The notes beneath the pieces are model-generated. The model was given only the letters and a program-made list of their open reading frames with translations. It had not been told where the DNA came from and ran no database searches. A program made the translations under genes and the position numbers. A stretch of DNA of 64,000 nt. Origin: an uncultured Fidelibacterota bacterium (GTDB lineage: Bacteria > Fidelibacterota > Marinisomatia > Marinisomatales > TCS55). Positions within the stretch are counted from its first letter, which is position 1. Every line of letters starts with the position of its first letter. This document shows, one piece after another, positions 56,053-64,000 of this stretch. The stretch is from NCBI GenBank assembly GCA_913049685.1, contig CAJWZD010000004.1, positions 1-64,000 of the forward strand, written 5' to 3'.

Positions 56053-56712
56053 TTATTGTGAATTTTTATATCGTAAAATATGCGATCTGTATCTAAGCAT
56101 TAAAACATATAAGAGCGTGAAGGAAATAAGTGAAAAAATAAAAGGGTATAATATTCCTTCAGGCTGGCTTGCCATCTCTACTTGAGGGTGAGATTGAATC
56201 TCAGGCTCCCAGAATTGTACAGATACGAAAATTATAGGAACATTTATGAATGCTAGAATTCCTAACGCAGCAGCTTGGCGTCTGATGCGCTCGATATTTC
56301 CTCCAAAAGATCGAAACATGAAATAACCTAAATAAAATAAGAATAAAATAAGCGTGGTAGTTAATCGAGGCTCCCATATCCAAAATGTTCCCCAGATTGG
56401 CTTAGCCCATATTGGGCCAGTTATCAGAACGAGCCCCATAAAGAAAGTACCAATTTCAGCTGCAGCTAGACCAATATCATCCCAAGTATCATCATTCTTT
56501 ATAAATAGCATAAATCCAGCAATCATTACGATGAAATACGACAAAAAACCTACCCAGGCTGATGGTACATGAACATAAAAAATTTTTTGGGCCCAATGCT
56601 GATCTAAAATCATGGGAGTATTAAATATTATATTTAAAAGATTTATAAGAAACAGAGCAGCAATAAAGCCAACAAAAATTCTATTATTTCTAATACTAAA
56701 AAATAATTTCAT
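56053..56712 (-). CDS. ccmC: Heme exporter/heme handling protein CcmC
   Basis: This 219-residue six-helix protein of the HHP family has the tryptophan-rich WGTFWIWEPRLTTTL segment near residue 105-120 and FYVHVPSAWVGF before it, containing one of the external heme-ligand histidines. It presents heme to CcmE in cytochrome c maturation System I. It overlaps ccmB by one base, and ccmD follows. Confidence 0.94.
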   Translation of the reverse strand: MKLFFSIRNNRIFVGFIAALFLINLLNIIFNTPMILDQHWAQKIFYVHVPSAWVGFLSYFIVMIAGFMLFIKNDDTWDDIGLAAAEIGTFFMGLVLITGPIWAKPIWGTFWIWEPRLTTTLILFLFYLGYFMFRSFGGNIERIRRQAAALGILAFINVPIIFVSVQFWEPEIQSHPQVEMASQPEGILYPFIFSLISFTLLYVLMLRYRSHILRYKNSQ

Positions 56713-57374
56713 TATTCTTCCACTATAAAATCAAATAAAGCATATCCAGCAAGTCCAAATAATACAACAATTGAAACTATAATTAGAACCCAAACATTCC
56801 ATAATTCATAGGATTGTGAATTAATTATATTATTGGAAATTTTAGTTGCAGCAATCATTAAAGGTGATAGCAAAGGGAACATTAAAAGTGGTAAAAGTAT
56901 TTCACTGAAGTTTGATCTAATCACAATACCTGAAACAATACTAGCAATGGACATCATAGCTAGATTAACTAATAGTGAAGTTAGAATAAAAAAAGAAAGG
57001 TTTTCGGGAATGTCTAAAAGAAGTAATTTGAAAAAAGGAGTAATGATAATTAGTTGCGTAGTAGTTATAAAAATAAATCCGCTAACCCATTTGGAAAGAA
57101 ATATCAGGCCACGATCAACTGGAGCTGATACCATCAATGAAAAAGCATCAAACTCTTTTTCATATGCGAATGAACGATGTACGCCAATAACAACAATGAA
57201 CAAATTCATCAACCAAAACATTCCTGCTGAATAATTAGATAAAATCTCAGATGATATATTTGAAGAAAGTGCAAAAATAAGAATGATAGCCAAACCAAAT
57301 ATTAACATTGATAAAATAATTTGCTTTGACCTGAACTCTATTAAAAGTTCTTTTTTAATTAAATTAAGAAGCAT
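56712..57374 (-). CDS. ccmB: Heme exporter membrane protein CcmB
   Basis: The 220-residue protein has six membrane segments and the CcmB start KKELLIEFRSKQIILSML, with SLMVSAPVDRGLIFLSKW in the first cytoplasmic loop. It is the membrane partner of CcmA in the CcmABCD ABC-type complex that frees holo-CcmE. It lies between ccmA and ccmC. Confidence 0.93.
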   Translation of the reverse strand: MLLNLIKKELLIEFRSKQIILSMLIFGLAIILIFALSSNISSEILSNYSAGMFWLMNLFIVVIGVHRSFAYEKEFDAFSLMVSAPVDRGLIFLSKWVSGFIFITTTQLIIITPFFKLLLLDIPENLSFFILTSLLVNLAMMSIASIVSGIVIRSNFSEILLPLLMFPLLSPLMIAATKISNNIINSQSYELWNVWVLIIVSIVVLFGLAGYALFDFIVEE

Positions 57375-57377
57375 TTT

Positions 57378-58007
57378 TTAAAAAATACTACCTGACTCTA
57401 ATCTTAGGATGCGATCTCCATGAATTTTAGCTTTTTGATTATCATGAAGAACTAGAATTGCAGATTTATTTTGTATTTTAATTTCTGCAATTAATTGATC
57501 TACTAGTAAGATTCCATCTTCATCTAGACTTGAATAGGGCTCATCAAATAACAGTAAATCAGGATTAATTAAATCAATTTGAACAAGCTTCAACTTTTGC
57601 AACATTCCTCTTGAAAAAACATTGATTGGATTGTCAATAAAATCAATTAACCCATAACGATCTAATTTTTCTTCAATATATTTTTCTTTCGATGTCAAGC
57701 TTCTGAGGCTTAAAAGAAATCTTAAATTTTCTCTTGGTGAAAAAAATGAATACAAACCAGGATCGTGTCCGATGTAAAGGATATTCTGTCGATGTATGCT
57801 ATCGGCTGCAATCAAATTCTTTTCTTTAAATGCTACTGTTCCTGAATCTGCTTTCATAATTCTGGCAATTATCCTCAGAAGAGTACTTTTTCCTGAGCCA
57901 TTTTTACCCATCAAGGCAATGATTTCACCTTTGTTTTGTGTGAAACTTATACCATCAAGAACGCTCAATCTGTTAAAAGACTTGCAAATGTTCTTAACAT
58001 AAAGCAT
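57378..58007 (-). CDS. ccmA: Cytochrome c biogenesis ABC ATPase CcmA
   Basis: This 209-residue ABC ATPase has Walker A MGKNGSGKSTLLR (from about residue 33), the signature-like FSRGMLQKLKLVQ and Walker B LLLFDEPYSSLDEDG. The signature motif FSRGM deviates from LSGGQ, as is typical of CcmA. It powers the release of heme-loaded CcmE. The start abuts the CcmI-like gene stop. Confidence 0.92.
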   Translation of the reverse strand: MLYVKNICKSFNRLSVLDGISFTQNKGEIIALMGKNGSGKSTLLRIIARIMKADSGTVAFKEKNLIAADSIHRQNILYIGHDPGLYSFFSPRENLRFLLSLRSLTSKEKYIEEKLDRYGLIDFIDNPINVFSRGMLQKLKLVQIDLINPDLLLFDEPYSSLDEDGILLVDQLIAEIKIQNKSAILVLHDNQKAKIHGDRILRLESGSIF

Positions 58008-58283
58008 TCATTTTTTCTTTATACTGGCTATAATTTCAGACACTTCGGCTTTTATTTCAGATCTACGCAACAAAAAATCATCTTTATTTAAATTTCCAAT
58101 ATCAAATTCCATTTCAAGTTCTTTTATTTGACGATATAAAATGATTTTTTTTCTTTTTAATAAATCTTTATCGTAGGCGTTATTAATTACATTGATTTTA
58201 GATAGTAATAATGGCTGAATAGAATATATGAGTGGTGCTACAAATATAATGATAGTAAAAATATGGTTAGCAAGAAAATCCAA
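58008..58283 (-). CDS. Short CcmI/CycH N-terminal-domain protein
   Basis: The 91-residue protein has one N-terminal membrane helix (about residues 9-27) and then a charged helical hairpin (LYRQIKELEMEFDIGNLNKDDF) that matches the start of CcmI/CycH, where LaELerD-G-L-ee-F patterns occur. The large periplasmic TPR part of CcmI, which holds apocytochrome, is missing. Its position between ccmF and ccmA supports a role in cytochrome c maturation. Identity as a reduced CcmI is likely but not proven. Confidence 0.65.
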   Translation of the reverse strand: MDFLANHIFTIIIFVAPLIYSIQPLLLSKINVINNAYDKDLLKRKKIILYRQIKELEMEFDIGNLNKDDFLLRRSEIKAEVSEIIASIKKK

Positions 58284-58286
58284 AGC

Positions 58287-60248
58287 TTAATCCTTTCTAG
58301 GCCACAACGCAATTAACGTGCCAAAGGCCAATATGTATCCTCCGATCCATACCCATTTTACTAAAGGGTTAATCATAATTTTAATGAATGCGATACTATT
58401 ATCACTGCTTACAGAAGAGAATATCGAGTAGATGTCTTTATTCATTGTTGAATATATATCTAATTCACTATGAGGCTGTCGCTTATTTATATCGGGATTT
58501 TTGTGAAAATAAACTCTTTTTTCTGGTCGAAGGCTTGTAATGAAATTTCCAGCAGCATCTGACACGCGCAAATCAGTTATCCATGCATAATGATTGGGTC
58601 GTTCTTCTTCATACATTCTTGTTAATTGGAAATTATAATTAGCCACGCTCTCGATTTGTCCAACCTGAATACCAAATTCTTTTTCTTTGTCAAATGCATG
58701 ACCTGTAAAACCAACAAACATTAAAACAATTCCAAGATGGACAATATAACCACCATATCGTGAGCGATTCTTTTCAATCATTTTATATAAAGATAAGAAT
58801 ATCGTTTCATTAAACTTGCTTTTTCGAACTTTAACACCCTTGATAAACTCACTTGAAATAGCTATAACAACAAAAATGCACAGACTAAAAGATATAATTG
58901 TATAAGTAGTGAACCCTAAAAAAACAAATATGATTGCTCCTAAAAGTCCAAATGCAATAGGAAGTGCAAAGTTCTGTATTAGTTTATTATTGGAAGTACC
59001 TTTCCATGCAAGCATAGGGCCAATTCCTGTCAGGGCTAGTAGAGCTAAACCAATAGGTGTATTAATCTGATTAAAAAAAGGAGGTCCTACAGAAATTTTA
59101 TCTCCATTGAACCATTCGGTTATAACTGGAAATAATGTGCCCCAAAACACTCCAAAACACATAACTACAAAAATTAAGTTATTAAATAAAAACCCGCTTT
59201 CTCTTGATGAAACAGATTCAATTTTCCTTGGGGATTTTAAAACTGTCATTCGTGAAAACATCAATCCAAAGGAACTTGCAAGAATTATAAAAACAAACGA
59301 TAAAAATACAGGGCCAAGAGAAGACTCGGTAAAGGAGTGAACAGAGCTCATTACACCAGAACGAGTTAAGAAAGTTCCAAAAATACACAGGCTGAATGTT
59401 AAAATGATAAGAACCATATTCCAAACTCGAAGCATATCTTTTTTTTCTTGAACAATTATTGAGTGTAGAAAAGCGGTTGCAGTAAGCCATGGCATAAAGC
59501 TTGCATTTTCAACGGGATCCCAGGCCCAATAACCACCCCAACCTAACTCTTGATATGCCCACCAGCCACCTAAAATAATACCAATGCTTAAAAATAACCA
59601 TGAAACAAGAGTCCATCTTCTTATGCTTCGAATCCATAAAGCTCCAATGTCTTTATTAACAAGAGCAGAAAAAGCAAATGCAAATGGAACAGAAAAACCA
59701 ACATAACCAAGGTATAATGTTGGAGGGTGAATAGCCATAGTGATATTTTGAAGTAATGGATTTAATCCATTGCCATTTTGAACGACAAAGTCCGCTTGGG
59801 TTGGTTCAAATGGGTTTGTAATAAAATTGGTTAGTATGAGAAAAAAAAGCTGTATAACAGACATCGTTATTATGACCCATGGCATTAAGTTTAAATGCCT
59901 GTCTTGATTTTGAATAATGGTTACAGTATTGAAAATAGATAGAATAAAAAGCCAAAATAATAATGAGCCTGATTGACCAGCCCATAATGCAGAAATTTTA
60001 AAAATATTAGGTGTTTCATAGCTTGTATATCGAGCAACATAATCAATATCAAAATTGCTTACAAAAAGCTGGTAGCCCAGAATGAAGGTGGAAATAAAAA
60101 CAAAAAAAGATATTGCTAAACCTAGCCTTTGACCAGCAAGAAACAACCGATGATCTAGAGTGCGGTTGTATGCAATTAGCGTTATAATTGAAAGTACACT
60201 GCAACCCAGCGCTAGGTTTAATGCTACTCCCCCAGCAACAGGAGTCAT
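58287..60248 (-). CDS. ccmF: Heme lyase subunit CcmF
   Basis: This 653-residue membrane protein of the HHP family has about 14-15 helices. The tryptophan-rich signature WGGYWAWDPVENASFMPWL is near residue 238, with GTFLTRSGVMSSVHSF following, and a long periplasmic loop near residues 545-620. CcmF joins heme from CcmE to the CXXCH of apocytochrome. Length is typical. It overlaps ccmE by four bases. Confidence 0.95.
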   Translation of the reverse strand: MTPVAGGVALNLALGCSVLSIITLIAYNRTLDHRLFLAGQRLGLAISFFVFISTFILGYQLFVSNFDIDYVARYTSYETPNIFKISALWAGQSGSLLFWLFILSIFNTVTIIQNQDRHLNLMPWVIITMSVIQLFFLILTNFITNPFEPTQADFVVQNGNGLNPLLQNITMAIHPPTLYLGYVGFSVPFAFAFSALVNKDIGALWIRSIRRWTLVSWLFLSIGIILGGWWAYQELGWGGYWAWDPVENASFMPWLTATAFLHSIIVQEKKDMLRVWNMVLIILTFSLCIFGTFLTRSGVMSSVHSFTESSLGPVFLSFVFIILASSFGLMFSRMTVLKSPRKIESVSSRESGFLFNNLIFVVMCFGVFWGTLFPVITEWFNGDKISVGPPFFNQINTPIGLALLALTGIGPMLAWKGTSNNKLIQNFALPIAFGLLGAIIFVFLGFTTYTIISFSLCIFVVIAISSEFIKGVKVRKSKFNETIFLSLYKMIEKNRSRYGGYIVHLGIVLMFVGFTGHAFDKEKEFGIQVGQIESVANYNFQLTRMYEEERPNHYAWITDLRVSDAAGNFITSLRPEKRVYFHKNPDINKRQPHSELDIYSTMNKDIYSIFSSVSSDNSIAFIKIMINPLVKWVWIGGYILAFGTLIALWPRKD

Positions 60249-60673
60249 GTTTCTAATTCTTCAAGTTTATAATTAGACTCTTCACGTAAATCACCCTCAT
60301 AGCGAGATGCGCATTTTGTTTGAAGTTCATCAGCAACAAAGACACCATCACGGTATTCACCCGTAACTATAACCTCAGCACCATCTTTAAATAAGTCAGG
60401 TCGAGTCTTAGAGTAATTAACTGCAAGCTCAGCAGAACCTTCTTTTAAAACAAAGAAGCATTCAAGCTGGTTTGACTTAGATATCTCGATTGAACCATTT
60501 TTAACAATTCCACCTAATTTTATTCTAGACGAAATTTTGTTATTAACGAGGTTCTCAACAGAAACAAATCTAGCCATTGCTTTTTCATCGCTAGGATTAA
60601 AGGAAACCCATCCTATCCAAAATAGGATTACAGATAAAACCCCTAAAATCAAACTAAATATTTTACTATTCAT
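60245..60673 (-). CDS. ccmE: Cytochrome c-type biogenesis heme chaperone CcmE (CxxxY type)
   Basis: The 142-residue protein has an N-terminal membrane anchor (about residues 6-25) and an OB-fold periplasmic domain (FVSVENLVNNK, IKLGGIVKNGSI, GAEVIVTGEYRDGVFVADEL). In most CcmE the heme-binding motif is HxxxY; here it reads C121-A-S-R-Y125, the rarer cysteine variant known from archaea and Desulfovibrio. The residue that covalently holds heme would therefore be the cysteine. It is the first gene of the ccm cluster, 35 bases after the mutase. Confidence 0.92.
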   Translation of the reverse strand: MNSKIFSLILGVLSVILFWIGWVSFNPSDEKAMARFVSVENLVNNKISSRIKLGGIVKNGSIEISKSNQLECFFVLKEGSAELAVNYSKTRPDLFKDGAEVIVTGEYRDGVFVADELQTKCASRYEGDLREESNYKLEELET

Positions 60674-60708
60674 GACTCAAACAAATCCCCTAATCTTTAA
60701 CTACGAAT

Positions 60709-62367
60709 TTAAAACACAGAAGTTTCATTCCATTCACCAAATTCATTTTTCATTATTATTACTATTTCACCCATTGTTGCTCCAGCTTTTACAGCTCCTA
60801 TAATTGACGGTAGCAAGTTATTGCCATTTCTACATGAATCTTCAACTTCGGATAAAGTTTTTTTAACATACTCGCCATCCCTGGATTTTCTAAGTTTTTC
60901 TATTTTTTTATTCTGATACTCTTCAACATCTCTTCCAATTTCTAATATTGGTATATCGATCTTTTCATCAGGCTTTGTAAAATCATTAACCCCTACATGA
61001 ATAAGCTCATTGCTGTCTATTTTTTTTTGGTGGGCAGACGCTGAACGTGAAATCTCATACTGAAAATAACCTTTTTCTATTGCAGGTATAACACCACCCA
61101 TAGTTTCAATTTCTTTAAAATATTTTTCCGCCTCGTCTTCAATTTGGTCTGTAAGGTTCTCTACAAACCAAGAACCGCCTAGAGGATCTGTCACATTAGA
61201 TACTCCAGTTTCAAAAGCTATTATCTGTTGCGTTCGCAATGCAATTTCAGCTGCTTTTTCAGAAGGCAATGCTAGTGTTTCATCCATAGAATTGGTGTGC
61301 AGAGACTGTGTACCGCCAAGCACAGCTGCAAGACCTTGAAAAGCTGTTCTGGAAATATTGTTTTCTGGTTGCTGCGCAGTAAGTGAGCATCCCGCGGTTT
61401 GCGTGTGGAATCTTAACTTCCAAGATTCAGGGTTCTTAGCACCATAGCTATTCTTCATTCGCTTTGCCCAAATTCTCCTAGCTGCGCGAAACTTTGCTAT
61501 TTCTTCAAAAAAATCTAGGTGCGAATTGAAAAAGAAAGATAGTCTTGGGGCAAATAAATCAATATCAATACCAGCATTGATTGCATATTCAACATATGTA
61601 AAACCGTCAGCGAGCGTAAATGCTAATTCTTGAGCAGCTGTTGAGCCAGCCTCCCGAATGTGATAACCTGAAATTGAAACAGTGTTATACTTTGGCATGT
61701 TTATAGTGCAAAATTCAATCATATCTGTAACAAGTCTCATGGATGGTTCAGGAGGAAATATCCACTCCTTTTGCGCAATAAATTCTTTTAATATATCATT
61801 TTGAAGAGTACCTCTGAGATTTTTGATATCAACCTTTTGTTTTTCTGCGGTTGCGATATATAAAGCTAGCAGAATTATTGCTGGACCATTAATTGTTTGA
61901 GATACCGATATTTCTCCAAGATTTATACCAGAAAAAAGATCTTCCATATCATCTAGGCATGAAACAGAGACTCCACACTTACCCACCTCCCCTTCAGACC
62001 AAGGGTGATCTGGGTCGTAGCCCATCAATGTTGGCATATCATATGCTACGGATAGCCCTGTTTGCCCTTTCTTCAATAATGAATGAAATCGCTTGTTTGT
62101 CTCGAGAGCAGTACCGAATCCAGAAAACTGCCTTTTTGTCCAAAGTTTTCCGCGATACATGCTTGAGTGAACACCGCGCGTAAAAGGATACTGCCCAGGA
62201 AAGCCAATATTATCAATATAGTTTTCATCAGGATTTTTTGGGTAGTAAAGAGGGTCTAGTTTTTTACCGCTTAAAGTGTCAAAATTGTAATTCCTTGAGG
62301 GAGCATCAGTTAAGCTCTTCACCCATTCATGCTTTGCAGTATCAAAAGATTTTTTATTTTTTGACAT
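60709..62367 (-). CDS. Methylmalonyl-CoA mutase-type catalytic (large) subunit
   Basis: The 552-residue catalytic domain of B12-dependent acyl-CoA mutases has YPFTRGVHSSMYRGKLWT near residue 60, GLSVAYDMPTLMGYDPDHP, the active-site RFHTQTAGCSLTAQQPENN, and LPSEKAAEIALRTQQIIA. The C-terminal cobalamin-binding domain of fused enzymes is absent, so a separate small subunit must be encoded elsewhere. TRG-xxx-MY suggests methylmalonyl-type substrate, but related isobutyryl- or ethylmalonyl-type mutases cannot be fully excluded. Its start overlaps the cstA stop by 14 bases. Confidence 0.9.
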   Translation of the reverse strand: MSKNKKSFDTAKHEWVKSLTDAPSRNYNFDTLSGKKLDPLYYPKNPDENYIDNIGFPGQYPFTRGVHSSMYRGKLWTKRQFSGFGTALETNKRFHSLLKKGQTGLSVAYDMPTLMGYDPDHPWSEGEVGKCGVSVSCLDDMEDLFSGINLGEISVSQTINGPAIILLALYIATAEKQKVDIKNLRGTLQNDILKEFIAQKEWIFPPEPSMRLVTDMIEFCTINMPKYNTVSISGYHIREAGSTAAQELAFTLADGFTYVEYAINAGIDIDLFAPRLSFFFNSHLDFFEEIAKFRAARRIWAKRMKNSYGAKNPESWKLRFHTQTAGCSLTAQQPENNISRTAFQGLAAVLGGTQSLHTNSMDETLALPSEKAAEIALRTQQIIAFETGVSNVTDPLGGSWFVENLTDQIEDEAEKYFKEIETMGGVIPAIEKGYFQYEISRSASAHQKKIDSNELIHVGVNDFTKPDEKIDIPILEIGRDVEEYQNKKIEKLRKSRDGEYVKKTLSEVEDSCRNGNNLLPSIIGAVKAGATMGEIVIIMKNEFGEWNETSVF

Positions 62368-64000
62368 CGATGCTTATATCCTTATATGTTTTTTTAATTT
62401 GAAGCATTTTATTTATACCTTCAAATAACATCCAAATTATCAATACAATTAATAAAATAGTTAAAATAAATAAAGTATTATTTATTCCATAGAATGAAAT
62501 CGCGTTTACCATTAAAGCTGAAAAAGTTATAATCATTAAAAGTATCATAGGAATTAATAATGGTAATATAGGTTTTCTTTTTTTCCAAAAATAAAGAGTA
62601 AGAACCATTAAGGTTAAGGCTGCTAACATTTGATTGCTCGCACCAAAAATTGGCCACAATACCCATCCTGCTTGCTTGGAGATCCCAGATGAAGGATCTT
62701 CAATATTCCAAAAAGTCATGAATAATGCTGGTAAAACCGCTATTAGCGTAGCAAGGTATTTATTTGTAAGAATTTCTATTCTGGCAGCTTTTCCAAACTC
62801 ATTTAAAATGAAACGCTGTATTCTCATGGCGGTATCAAGTGTTGTTGCAGCAAATGAAATAACTAGTACGGCCATTAAAGTATTTGCAAAAGATTCTGGA
62901 ATACCAAGTGACTTTATAAGCGCTCCTCCGCCCAGAACAAATGCTGCTGCTTTGTTTCCACTAGCATGTTCCCAAGTATCATAATACATTGACCAGTCAA
63001 GGTCAGCAATATAACCGTTACTTGGAAGGTTCGCATGACCTACTAGAGAAATTCCCGCAACAGCTGCGATAGTAGATATTAAAGCAAGAGTTCCTTCGCC
63101 AAGCATTCCTCCATATCCAATCATTCTTGCGTCAGTAAAATTTTCCAATTGTTTAGAAGTAGTTCCAGATGCAACTAAACCATGAAAGCCGCTAATTGCG
63201 CCACATGCAATAGTAACAAAAAGCAAAGGAAATAAATTAGGAGCGCTTGGATCAGAAAGAGGTCTTATTGCTGGCGCAGAAACGACAGGCTGAGAAACTA
63301 TAACACCTAAAAATAATAGTGCAAGTCCAATAAATAACTGATGGCTATTTATATAATCCCTTGGCTGAAGGAGGACCCAGACAGGAAGTAAACTTGCAAT
63401 AGAAGCGTAAATAAATAAAAGAATGATCCAGATATTTTTTATATCAGGAGCTGAGGCAGAGGTAAAAAGAATTATAGGGTTGTTTGATCCAACCCAAACG
63501 AAAAAATAAAGTAAAGCTACAGAGCACAATGAGAGAAACAGGCCATTTATATTTTTTTTATTTAACAGTACTCCCATAATTAAAGCAATTACTATCTGAA
63601 TATTTACTGGAATAACAGATGTTGGGACTGAAACGAAAAGATCAGCAATTGCCATTGCGAAAACAGCAAGTACAAGCCATACCAATAGCAAAACAAAAAC
63701 AAGAAACATTAATCGAACACGTTTGCTAATCACAGATGAAGTTATATCTGCAATGCTTCGACCCTGTTCTTTTACGCTTAGAACTAGGGCCCCCAAATCA
63801 TGGGCAGCACCCATAAATACTGTTCCAATCAAAATCCAAAGTAATGCAGGAAGCCATCCCCAATAAGCCGCAACACATGGACCTATAATTGGAGCTGCGC
63901 CAGCTATAGAAGTGAAATGATGGCCAAAAAGAATGTGTTTTTTTGTAGCATGATAATCAATACCGTCAGACATGCTTATCGAGGGGGTAGTTAGCGGTTT
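62354..64000 (-). CDS. Carbon starvation protein CstA family transporter, 5' truncated by window edge
   Basis: The frame is open across the right edge, so the N-terminus is outside the window. An internal ATG at 63973 is probably not the start, because the open upstream codons read TTPSISMSDGIDY, matching the conserved TP-x-DG-DY stretch of CstA. The protein is an inner-membrane transporter with about 16 helices and the signature FGHHFTSIAGAAPIIGP near the start, followed by AHDLGALVLSVKEQGRSI. CstA proteins import peptides or pyruvate. It is followed by the mutase gene in a 14-base overlap. Confidence 0.9.
   Translation of the reverse strand, partial: KPLTTPSISMSDGIDYHATKKHILFGHHFTSIAGAAPIIGPCVAAYWGWLPALLWILIGTVFMGAAHDLGALVLSVKEQGRSIADITSSVISKRVRLMFLVFVLLLVWLVLAVFAMAIADLFVSVPTSVIPVNIQIVIALIMGVLLNKKNINGLFLSLCSVALLYFFVWVGSNNPIILFTSASAPDIKNIWIILLFIYASIASLLPVWVLLQPRDYINSHQLFIGLALLFLGVIVSQPVVSAPAIRPLSDPSAPNLFPLLFVTIACGAISGFHGLVASGTTSKQLENFTDARMIGYGGMLGEGTLALISTIAAVAGISLVGHANLPSNGYIADLDWSMYYDTWEHASGNKAAAFVLGGGALIKSLGIPESFANTLMAVLVISFAATTLDTAMRIQRFILNEFGKAARIEILTNKYLATLIAVLPALFMTFWNIEDPSSGISKQAGWVLWPIFGASNQMLAALTLMVLTLYFWKKRKPILPLLIPMILLMIITFSALMVNAISFYGINNTLFILTILLIVLIIWMLFEGINKMLQIKKTYKDISIDVKK

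Noticed and set aside
63971-63973. ATG at 63973 as the start of the CstA-type transporter
   Set aside because: The frame stays open to the window edge and upstream codons carry the conserved TP..DG.DY segment, so the gene is truncated by the window.

Overview
This is an AT-rich bacterial chromosome segment of conserved housekeeping genes with very tight, often overlapping spacing. The cell is Gram-negative: it has LPS heptose synthesis (gmhA), Lol lipoprotein export, an Omp85/TamB pair and System I cytochrome c maturation. It also carries genes more typical of FCB-group and other non-proteobacterial lineages: clpC, diadenylate cyclase cdaA, pyrR, a short EF-Ts, a class II (B12-dependent) ribonucleotide reductase, MoxR/DUF58 and a bifunctional formiminotransferase-cyclodeaminase. 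My best guess is a marine Marinimicrobia (SAR406)-like member of the FCB group. That rests on gene content and composition only; no rRNA is present.

Layout. 1-864 is read rightward: the end of a leucyl aminopeptidase, a CAU tRNA with a terminator, and a membrane-protein gene that breaks off. At about 820-860 it runs head-on into a leftward aminotransferase that has also lost its 3' part. This is either a deletion/rearrangement scar or an assembly chimera. 1.3-6.6 kb (leftward) holds a small membrane protein, an Old Yellow Enzyme-like oxidoreductase, a Na+/solute symporter and a SulP-STAS-cNMP transporter. 6.7-13.3 kb is mixed: nth (+), an SDR reductase, initiator tRNA, der and a VOC protein (all -), and nrdJ (+). 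The der/tRNA intergenic region contains a perfect Crp-type palindrome followed by a terminator-like GC-rich hairpin with a CCUCC loop, which I read as a candidate small RNA gene.

From 13.4 kb to the right edge every gene I accept is leftward (about 50 kb). In transcription order from the right these are: cstA, a methylmalonyl-CoA mutase-type subunit, ccmE-F-I-A-B-C-D, an archaeal-type GAPDH-like protein, an MBL hydrolase, metF, tilS, hpt, ftsH, folP, cdaA, prfB (with its programmed frameshift), lysS, two LolC/E permeases, lolD, clpC, dnaK, tamB, a tamA-like gene, a TPR lipoprotein, moxR, DUF58, a BatD-like lipoprotein, efp, accB, accC, gcvH, gmhA, xerD, an M50 protease, a 43-aa ORF, FTCD, a stand-alone MutL C-terminal domain, miaA, pyrR-pyrB-pyrC, and rplM-rpsI-rpsB-tsf-pyrH-frr.

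No mobile element, phage gene or CRISPR array was seen. The points most worth a second look are the Crp-box/small-RNA locus, a PyrR-type RNA loop in front of pyrR, the free-standing MutL C-terminal domain, an EF-hand-like insertion in the lid loop of the Omp85 protein, the CxxxY-type CcmE, two small genes that are easily missed (ccmD and the 43-aa ORF), and the truncated convergent gene pair near the left edge.
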